A DNA stretch of 7,904 bases. Source: CAG-1000 sp964545285 (lineage in GTDB: Bacteria; Bacillota_I; Bacilli_A; RF39; UBA660). The notes beneath the pieces are model-generated. The model worked only from the letters and a program-made list of their open reading frames with translations. It did no database searches and had not been told where the DNA came from. Both the position numbers and the translations under genes were made by a program. Location: positions 1 to 7,904 of the forward strand of contig CAZJEW010000044.1 in the NCBI GenBank assembly GCA_964545285.1, in the 5' to 3' direction. Shown here in pieces: positions 1 to 5,769 of the stretch; the stretch's first letter is position 1, and every line of letters starts with the position of its first letter.

Positions 1-2
1 AA

Positions 3-197
3 ATGACTCATGTAGATGTTAAAGATGGAAATATTGAAAACGCTTTAAAACGTTTTAAAATGAAAGTACAAAGAAGTGGCATCCCTTCAGAATGTAAAAA
101 AAGAAAAGAATATTCTAAGCCAGGAGTAGTTAGAAGAGAAGCTATTAAAGAAGGCATTAAAAATGCTAGAAAACATAATAAAAAAAGAAATGACTAA
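3..197 (+). CDS. rpsU: Small ribosomal subunit protein bS21
   Basis: Encodes a 64-residue, strongly basic protein of the bS21 family, a component of the 30S subunit near the platform that contacts the 3' end of 16S rRNA during initiation. What is seen: the family pattern NALKRFK at residues 13-19, followed by a KR/KE-rich stretch and a KPG at about 40-42, then a very basic tail rich in Lys/Arg/Asn. Firmicutes bS21 is usually near 57-58 residues, so this copy has a slightly long C-terminal tail. The ATG at base 3 gives the normal N-terminus for the family, so the gene is probably complete, but its ribosome binding site and promoter lie before the window and the start cannot be confirmed. It is followed 12 nt later by yqeY, a pairing common in Firmicutes. 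Confidence 0.93.
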   Translation: MTHVDVKDGNIENALKRFKMKVQRSGIPSECKKRKEYSKPGVVRREAIKEGIKNARKHNKKRND

Positions 198-203
198 GGA
201 GGT
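196..203 (+). promoter_or_regulatory. Ribosome binding site of yqeY overlapping the rpsU stop
   Basis: AAGGAGGT is a near-perfect Shine-Dalgarno sequence, 6 nt before the yqeY ATG. It starts within the TAA stop of rpsU, so ribosomes finishing rpsU sit on the yqeY initiation site. This fixes the yqeY start and suggests co-transcription with rpsU. Confidence 0.85.
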
Positions 204-209
204 ACTATA

Positions 210-653
210 ATGTTATATCAAACTATAGTAACTGATATGAAAGAAGCAATGAAAAGCCAAGATAAAGAATCTCTTGGAACTATCAGAATGCTTAAAAGTG
301 CTATTGATTTAGAGAGAATTAATAGTAAATTAGATAGTATTACGGATGACTTAGTTATAACAGTAGTAAGTAGACAAACTAAAACTCTTAATGAAAGTAT
401 CGTAGACTTTAAAAAAGGAAATAGACAAGATTTAGTAGATAATGCATTAAGAGAAATTAATTTATTAAAAAAATATTTACCTGCTCAATTAAGTGAGGAA
501 GAATTAATAAAAATAATAGATGAAACTATTAAAAGTACAGAATCTTCTTCTATAAAAGATATGGGTAAACTTATGAAAGAATTAACTCCTAAAATAAAAG
601 GAAAAGCTGATATGGGAAAAGCTAGTTCAATAATAAAGAGTAAATTAAATTGA
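210..653 (+). CDS. yqeY: GatB/YqeY domain-containing protein
   Basis: A 147-residue protein matching YqeY over its whole length (family about 150 residues). YqeY resembles the C-terminal tail domain of GatB, the amidotransferase subunit that handles mischarged tRNA. The free-standing protein is thought to bind tRNA or tRNA-related partners but has no firmly assigned reaction. What is seen: an N-terminal helical part with LGTIRMLKSAI (22-32), the family block KKYLPAQLSEEEL (87-99), and the C-terminal block DMGKLM (117-122), then a Pro-Lys-Lys-Gly stretch (127-132) with KADMGKAS (132-139). No membrane segment or signal peptide. The start is set by a strong ribosome binding site 6 nt upstream. 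It follows rpsU in the same operon and ends at a terminator, so it is the last gene of its unit. Confidence 0.93.
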   Translation: MLYQTIVTDMKEAMKSQDKESLGTIRMLKSAIDLERINSKLDSITDDLVITVVSRQTKTLNESIVDFKKGNRQDLVDNALREINLLKKYLPAQLSEEELIKIIDETIKSTESSSIKDMGKLMKELTPKIKGKADMGKASSIIKSKLN

Positions 654-676
654 AACTTTTATAAAGTTTCTTTTTT
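652..676 (+). terminator. Intrinsic terminator of the rpsU-yqeY unit
   Basis: Bases 652-659 (GAAACTTT) pair perfectly with 663-670 (AAAGTTTC), giving an 8-bp stem with a 3-nt loop, followed directly by six T residues (671-676). The stem begins at the second base of the yqeY TGA stop, so coding sequence and terminator overlap. The stem is AT-rich and only moderately stable, so some read-through into hemW is possible. Confidence 0.85.
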
Positions 677-677
677 A

Positions 678-706
678 TTGAAACAATCTTTTCATAATGA
701 TATAAT
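678..706 (+). promoter_or_regulatory. Sigma-A-type promoter of the hemW-ABC operon
   Basis: TTGAAA (678-683) and a perfect TATAAT (701-706) are separated by exactly 17 bp, and a TG at 698-699 gives an extended -10. The -35 box lies one base after the T-tract of the preceding terminator. Transcription would be expected to start near 712-714, only about 11-13 nt before the hemW ATG. Confidence 0.8.
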
Positions 707-724
707 AATCATGAGGTAATAGTA

Positions 725-1807
725 ATGAGAAGTGTATATATTCATATTCCTTTTTGTAAAAGTATATGTTCATATTGTGATTTTTGTAAGTTCTATTATA
801 ATGATAATTGGGCAAATGAATACATAGATACTTTAAGTAAAGAAGTTTTAAATTATTATGAAGGTGATGTTGTCAAAACAATATATGTTGGGGGTGGAAC
901 TCCATCATCTTTAAGCACTAATAATTTAATTAAGCTTTTCAATATTATTAAATTGTTTATATTAGATTCAAAATATGAATTTACTTTTGAATGTAATGTG
1001 GATGATATTAATAGTGAATTACTTTCTATATTAAAAGAAAATAAAGTGAATAGACTTAGCATTGGTGTCCAATCACTTAATAAAGATAAATTAAAATATT
1101 TAAATAGATCTCATACTAAAGAAGAAGTTATTAAAAATATTTCTTTATGTAGGAAATATGGATTTGATAACATTAATGTTGATTTTATGTATGCATTACC
1201 TGTAGAAAACTTTTTTATGATGAAAAGAGATCTTAAAAGCTTTCTTAAACTTAATGTTGAACATATAAGTACATATTCATTAATAATAGAAGATCATACT
1301 ATGGTTAAAAATAGTAATGATAAAAATATTGATGAAGATTTAGAAGCTAAAATGTATGAATATATTCTTAAAAAGACTAATAAGTATGGATTTCATCATT
1401 ATGAAATATCTAATTTTGCTATTAAGGGTTTTGAAAGTATTCATAATAAAACATATTGGAAAAATGAAGAATACTATGGATTTGGTCTTGCTTCTCATGG
1501 ATATATAAATGGTATTAGATATGAAAATACCAGAAATTTAAATAAATATTTAAAAGAAGAATATAGATTAAATGAATTATTAGTATCTACAACTGAAGAT
1601 ATGGAAAATGAGCTTATTTTAGGTCTCAGAATGCTTGATGGAATAAGTGTAGAACATTTCAATAATAAATTTAAATATAACATATTCAAAGTATTTAAAA
1701 TAAACGAGGCTATTGATAAAGGATTATTAATATATAAAGATGATATTCTTAGAATACCCGAGGATAAAATATATATTATGAATGAAATTATTAATTTTAT
1801 AATGTGA
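725..1807 (+). CDS. hemW: Radical SAM protein HemW (heme chaperone, HemN-related)
   Basis: A 360-residue cytoplasmic radical SAM protein. HemW proteins bind a 4Fe-4S cluster and heme and are described as heme chaperones; many are misnamed coproporphyrinogen III dehydrogenase (HemN). What is seen: the cluster motif CKSICSYC (Cys 11, 15, 18) followed by Asp-Phe, the HemW form rather than the CxC of true HemN; an extra Cys at 21; the SAM-binding GGGTPSS (56-62); RLSIGVQS (110-117); NINVDFMYALP (149-159); YEISNFA (226-232); and the HNxxYW motif (240-245, HNKTYW) associated with heme binding in HemW. Length fits the family (about 370-380). The usual G-Q-T after the Leu-Pro at 158-159 is replaced by Val-Glu-Asn. 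The ribosome binding site TGAGGT (712-717) sits 7 nt upstream. First gene of the operon, 7 nt before the first ABC gene. Confidence 0.92.
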   Translation: MRSVYIHIPFCKSICSYCDFCKFYYNDNWANEYIDTLSKEVLNYYEGDVVKTIYVGGGTPSSLSTNNLIKLFNIIKLFILDSKYEFTFECNVDDINSELLSILKENKVNRLSIGVQSLNKDKLKYLNRSHTKEEVIKNISLCRKYGFDNINVDFMYALPVENFFMMKRDLKSFLKLNVEHISTYSLIIEDHTMVKNSNDKNIDEDLEAKMYEYILKKTNKYGFHHYEISNFAIKGFESIHNKTYWKNEEYYGFGLASHGYINGIRYENTRNLNKYLKEEYRLNELLVSTTEDMENELILGLRMLDGISVEHFNNKFKYNIFKVFKINEAIDKGLLIYKDDILRIPEDKIYIMNEIINFIM

Positions 1808-1814
1808 GGAAAGA

Positions 1815-3524
1815 ATGAAAATAATTAGATTGATGAAAGGTTTAGGTAAATATATTTGGTTAATGATTATATTTTCTATAATTCAAGTATATGCTGAATT
1901 AAAATTACCTAGTATAATGAGTGAAATAGTAGACAAAGGTATTAGTTCTTCTGATGTTTCATTTATTAAAACAAAAGCTATTTTAATGATAATAATAACT
2001 ATTATTTGTTTACTTGCAAATATCATAGTAGTGTTTTCTACATCTAAATATTCTAATAAATATGGGTATAATATAAGAAAAGCGTTATATACAAAAATAA
2101 ACTCTCTTAGTAAAAAAGAAATTGATTCTTTTGGTGCATCAACATTAATAACAAGAAGCACTAATAATGTAAGTAATATAACTTCCACTTTTAGTTTTGG
2201 ATTAAGACTTATGATTTTTGCTCCTGTTATGGGAATAGGAGCATCTATTATGGGATATAAAACAGCTCCTTCTTTAGCACCTATTGTAATAGTATCAATA
2301 ATAGTATTATTTGTTGCTCTTGCATTTATTTTTGGAGCTGTGTTTCCTAAATTTGAACGAGTTCAACAATTATTAGATGAATTAAATGCAAAAACTAGAG
2401 AAATATTATCAGGACTTAGAGTTATTAAATCTTTTAATAAAGAAAAATATTTTAAAAATAGATTTAATAATGTTAATACAGAGAATATGAAATTAAATGT
2501 TTTTTTAAATAAAATATTATATTTAATTCAACCATTAATGATACTAACAATTAATATAGCTACTATAGTAATAGTGTATATATCCGGTAAGTATTTATCT
2601 AATGGAACCCTTGAGATAGGATCTATGATGGCATTCATACAATATATGTCTACTGTACTTATGAGTTTCTTAATGTTACTAGTTATTATTCTTAATATTC
2701 CTAGAGTATTAGTATCATTTAAAAGAATAAATGAAATATTAAATATAAATCCTAGTATTAAAAATAATGGTAGTTTAAAAATAACTAATTTAGAAAGTTT
2801 AGAATTTAAAAATGTATATTTTAAGTATTATGATGCTGAAGATTATTTACTTAAAAATATTAATTTTAGAATAGAAAAAGGAGAAAGAATAGGTATTATA
2901 GGATCTTCAGGAAGTGGTAAAACTACTATGATTAATTTACTATTAAGACATATTGATCCTACTAAAGGAAATATTCTTATTAATGGTATAGATATCAAAG
3001 AATATGATATTGAATCGTTAAGAAATATATTTTCTTATACTCCTCAAAAAGCATTATTATTTAAAGGTACTATAAAAGAAAATTTAACATTTGAACATAA
3101 ATATAGTACTAATGAATTAGATGAAGCATTGAAAATAGCTTCTATAGATGATTTTGTAAGTGATAATAAAGAGGGATATAATTATGAAATAGAACAATCT
3201 GCTGTTAATTTAAGTGGTGGACAAAAACAAAGAATGTCTATTGCTAGAGCTTTACTTAAAAAAGGTGAAATATTATTATTTGATGATTCTTTTAGTGCAG
3301 TAGATTATATAACTGATAAAAAAATTAGAACTGAACTTAAAAATAAATATCATGATAAGATGTTAGTTATTGTAACTCAAAGAGTAGGTACTATTAAAGA
3401 TTCTGATAGAATAATTGTAATAGATGAAGGTAAGATAGAATCTATTGGTAACTATGATTATTTAAGTAAAAATAGTTCAGTATTTAAAGAATTTATCCTT
3501 TCACAAAGAAAGGAGACTTTATAA
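1815..3524 (+). CDS. ABC exporter half-transporter with degenerate ATP site (heterodimer subunit A)
   Basis: A 569-residue membrane exporter subunit: N-terminal transmembrane domain with about six helices (near 12-30, 54-75, 132-152, 155-178, 240-258, 270-295), then an ATPase domain from about 328. Motifs: Walker A GSSGSGKTT (363-371), Q-loop Gln 411, signature LSGGQ (466-470), Walker B ILLFD (486-490). The catalytic Glu after Walker B is Asp (491), and the switch His is Gln (522, in VTQRVGT). This Asp/Gln combination marks the degenerate-site subunit of heterodimeric exporters of the BmrC/BmrD, EfrA/EfrB and TM287/288 type. Its intact LSGGQ should serve the competent site of the partner. Such pairs export drugs, lipids or peptides; the substrate cannot be read here. 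The ribosome binding site overlaps the hemW stop; the 3' end overlaps the next gene by 1 nt. Confidence 0.93.
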   Translation: MKIIRLMKGLGKYIWLMIIFSIIQVYAELKLPSIMSEIVDKGISSSDVSFIKTKAILMIIITIICLLANIIVVFSTSKYSNKYGYNIRKALYTKINSLSKKEIDSFGASTLITRSTNNVSNITSTFSFGLRLMIFAPVMGIGASIMGYKTAPSLAPIVIVSIIVLFVALAFIFGAVFPKFERVQQLLDELNAKTREILSGLRVIKSFNKEKYFKNRFNNVNTENMKLNVFLNKILYLIQPLMILTINIATIVIVYISGKYLSNGTLEIGSMMAFIQYMSTVLMSFLMLLVIILNIPRVLVSFKRINEILNINPSIKNNGSLKITNLESLEFKNVYFKYYDAEDYLLKNINFRIEKGERIGIIGSSGSGKTTMINLLLRHIDPTKGNILINGIDIKEYDIESLRNIFSYTPQKALLFKGTIKENLTFEHKYSTNELDEALKIASIDDFVSDNKEGYNYEIEQSAVNLSGGQKQRMSIARALLKKGEILLFDDSFSAVDYITDKKIRTELKNKYHDKMLVIVTQRVGTIKDSDRIIVIDEGKIESIGNYDYLSKNSSVFKEFILSQRKETL

Positions 3525-5299
3525 TGAAAAAAGAAAAAACTATGTCTTTTAAAGAGGTTATTATAAAGACTTTTAAGGTAGTATCTTTATATAAAAAAGA
3601 ATATATATTAATTATTATGTTTTGTTTACTAGCAGCTTTATTTTCATCTTTAGCGCCTTACTTTTTAGGATTTGCAACAGATAGTTTATATAATTCTATT
3701 ACTAATAATTTATCATTTAATTATACATATATAATTAAAGTATTAAGCATAGTATTATTTTGTCATTTATTTGATGCAGGAAGTACATATTTTAAAAGTT
3801 ATTTATCAAGTAGACTAGGTCAAAAAATAGGATATGATTATAGAAATAAAATAATTAATAAATTAAATAAAATCAAATTAATGAAATTAAATACTATGAA
3901 AAAAGGAGATATTATTAGTAAAATAACTAATGATATTGAAAGATTAACAGATAATTTAACAGAAGTTATTCCAGAAGTAATATATAATGTAGCATTAATA
4001 TTATCTGTTATAATTATGATGTTTGTTTTAGATTCCACTTTAGCTCTTCTTACAATAATAGTTATACCTTTTACATATATATTACTTTCTGTTATTGTTA
4101 AAAAAACTCAAAAGTATTTTGAATTAAATCAGAAAGCAATAGGGAATGTTAATTCTTTTGTAGAAGAGACTATTACTAATAACGATGTCATTAAATCTTT
4201 TAATCAAGAAAATTATTTTAATAAGAAATTTGATAAAGAAAGTTCTTTGTTAGCTAATTATGGTTATAAAAGTAGTTTTTATTCGTCTTTAGCAGTTCCT
4301 TTTAACAAAGCTTTAGGAAATATAAACTATATTATTATTGTTTGTTTAGGTGCTTATAAAGTTATAACTGGAAAGATGAGGTTAGGTGCTATACAATCAT
4401 TTATTCAATATCTAAAAGATTTTAATAGACCTATGAATGTTATTGCTCAAGTAATTTCTAATTTACAAATGGCTATAGCTTCATTAGATAGAGTTAACGA
4501 AATATTAGATTTAGAAGAAGAAAACAACGGAAAAATAAATAAATTCACATTTAATAATACAATAGAATTTAAGAATATTAATTTTAGCTATGTAAAAGAC
4601 AAACCGGTATTAAAAGATTTTAATTTAGTAATTAAAAAAGGTCAAAAGATAGCTATTGTTGGTAAAACAGGAGCGGGTAAAACTACCATTGTTAACTTAC
4701 TTATGAATTTTTATGACAACTACAGTGGAGAAATATTAATAGATGGGGTAAATATTAAAGATTTAGACAAATCATCTTATAGAGAAATTGTTAGTATGGT
4801 TCTTCAAGATACTTGGTTATTTGAAGGTACTATTAAGAACAATATTGTATTTGATGATAGGATTAGTGATGAGAGTTTAAATAAAATATTAAATAAATCA
4901 AAAATACTTCATATGATTAATGGCCTTCCTAAAGGACTAGATTTTGAAATAAATGAGGAAACAAATAATATTTCTGCTGGTGAAAAACAATTATTAACAA
5001 TAGCCAGAGCTTTAGTAGCAGATCCTCAAATATTGATACTCGATGAAGCAACTAGTAATGTTGATACAAGACTTGAATACTTAATAAATAAATCTATGAA
5101 TACTCTCATGGAAAATAGAACTTCTTTAGTTATAGCACATAGGTTGTCAACTATTGTTAATAGTGATAGAATAATTGTTATTAGACATGGAAGTATACTG
5201 GAGTCAGGAACTCATGACGAGTTATTAAAACAAAAAGGATATTATTATACTTTATATACTAGTCAGTTTGAAGTAAGTGAGGAGTTAGAAAATGGATGA
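3524..5299 (+). CDS. ABC exporter half-transporter with catalytic ATP site (heterodimer subunit B)
   Basis: A 591-residue partner of the preceding exporter subunit. It has about six hydrophobic helices between residues 25 and 320 (clear ones near 27-50, 68-85, 150-170, 171-193 and 265-283), then an ATPase domain. Motifs: A-loop Tyr 356, Walker A GKTGAGKTT (380-388), Q-loop Gln 428, Walker B ILILD (503-507) with catalytic Glu 508, D-loop SNVD (511-514), switch His 539 in VIAHRLST. The signature is ISAGE (483-487) in place of LSGGQ, so this subunit should give a weak signature to the other subunit's degenerate site while keeping a full catalytic set of its own. The start codon shares one base with the upstream stop (TAATG), with AGGAG at 3511-3515, so translation is coupled and a 1:1 complex is likely. 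The last 8 nt overlap the next gene. Confidence 0.94.
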   Translation: MKKEKTMSFKEVIIKTFKVVSLYKKEYILIIMFCLLAALFSSLAPYFLGFATDSLYNSITNNLSFNYTYIIKVLSIVLFCHLFDAGSTYFKSYLSSRLGQKIGYDYRNKIINKLNKIKLMKLNTMKKGDIISKITNDIERLTDNLTEVIPEVIYNVALILSVIIMMFVLDSTLALLTIIVIPFTYILLSVIVKKTQKYFELNQKAIGNVNSFVEETITNNDVIKSFNQENYFNKKFDKESSLLANYGYKSSFYSSLAVPFNKALGNINYIIIVCLGAYKVITGKMRLGAIQSFIQYLKDFNRPMNVIAQVISNLQMAIASLDRVNEILDLEEENNGKINKFTFNNTIEFKNINFSYVKDKPVLKDFNLVIKKGQKIAIVGKTGAGKTTIVNLLMNFYDNYSGEILIDGVNIKDLDKSSYREIVSMVLQDTWLFEGTIKNNIVFDDRISDESLNKILNKSKILHMINGLPKGLDFEINEETNNISAGEKQLLTIARALVADPQILILDEATSNVDTRLEYLINKSMNTLMENRTSLVIAHRLSTIVNSDRIIVIRHGSILESGTHDELLKQKGYYYTLYTSQFEVSEELENG

Positions 5300-5729
5300 G
5301 AATTATACTGAAGTATATGTAGATGATTATGATGAAACATCTAATGAACAGCCTATTATTTATACAAGAGATATTAAAACTTGTATAGCAGCATTAGTTC
5401 ATTTGAATTATTCAACTGTTCTTTTACATATATTAGCTACTAAAGAAGAGATTGAACTTGATAATTATAAAGCAGTTATTGGTGAAGTATCTGGAGAAAT
5501 TGAAAGTATAGAATTATTTACTGGACCTTATACAGAGGAAAAACATATTCAACAACTTATTGATATTGCTTCTGAGTATAATTTGAATGTAGAAGTTATA
5601 CAATGCAAAACTGATATATATGGTAGTGGTTCTATAGGTTATAATCAAAATAATCATTGTTATTACAATGTTATTATGGAATCAGGTAAACCATTATTTA
5701 ATAGTTATGATGTTCACAGAAGTAGATAA
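5292..5729 (+). CDS. Uncharacterised 145-residue protein, possible CheD/CNF1-like deamidase fold
   Basis: I do not recognise the family with certainty. The start is well supported: AGGAG (5280-5284) lies 7 nt before the ATG and the gene overlaps the exporter's end by 8 nt, so it belongs to the same operon. The protein has an acidic N-terminal tail (1-20), then alternating strand-like and helical segments, with no signal peptide or membrane span. Seen: Thr 25 and Cys 31 on one predicted strand (YTRDIKTC), His 46 at the end of the next (VLLH), TGPYTEEKH (77-85) starting a helix, and a Gly/Ser loop (111-116). A Thr-Cys-His set on adjacent strands is how CheD receptor deamidases and CNF1-type toxins arrange their active site. 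The usual Gly-Ser or Ser-Gly before the Cys is absent (Lys-Thr here), so this assignment is tentative. Its operon position suggests a role tied to the exporter. Confidence 0.85.
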   Translation: MDENYTEVYVDDYDETSNEQPIIYTRDIKTCIAALVHLNYSTVLLHILATKEEIELDNYKAVIGEVSGEIESIELFTGPYTEEKHIQQLIDIASEYNLNVEVIQCKTDIYGSGSIGYNQNNHCYYNVIMESGKPLFNSYDVHRSR

Positions 5730-5738
5730 TATGTATTA

Positions 5739-5769
5739 AAAAATCCTTATAATTGCTATAAGGATTTTT
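5739..5769. terminator. Bidirectional terminator shared by the + operon and helD
   Basis: Bases 5739-5750 (AAAAATCCTTAT) pair perfectly with 5758-5769 (ATAAGGATTTTT): a 12-bp stem with a 7-nt loop. On the + strand the stem ends in a five-T run (5765-5769). On the - strand the A-run at 5738-5743 reads as six T residues. It lies 9 nt after the stop of the 145-residue gene, and the helD TAG (5756-5758) falls at the loop/stem edge. Confidence 0.88.

Noticed and set aside
711..719. Two-codon mini-ORF (ATG AGG TAA) just before hemW
   Set aside because: It overlaps the hemW ribosome binding site and the predicted transcription start, and has no ribosome binding site itself; most likely coincidence.
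856..1062. Minus-strand open frame of 68 codons inside hemW
   Set aside because: It lies opposite strongly conserved HemW motifs, has no ribosome binding site, and its product is low-complexity Leu/Ser/Ile typical of an antisense shadow.
1495..1689. Minus-strand open frame of 64 codons inside hemW
   Set aside because: Antisense to the C-terminal part of HemW with no start signals; Ser/Leu-rich composition reflects the complementary strand.
1883..2188. Minus-strand open frame of 101 codons inside the first ABC gene
   Set aside because: Hydrophobic because it is opposite a membrane-domain gene; no ribosome binding site and no recognisable family.
3838..4038. Minus-strand open frame of 66 codons inside the second ABC gene
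   Set aside because: Same kind of shadow: Ile/Leu-rich complement of an AT-rich membrane gene, no start signals.
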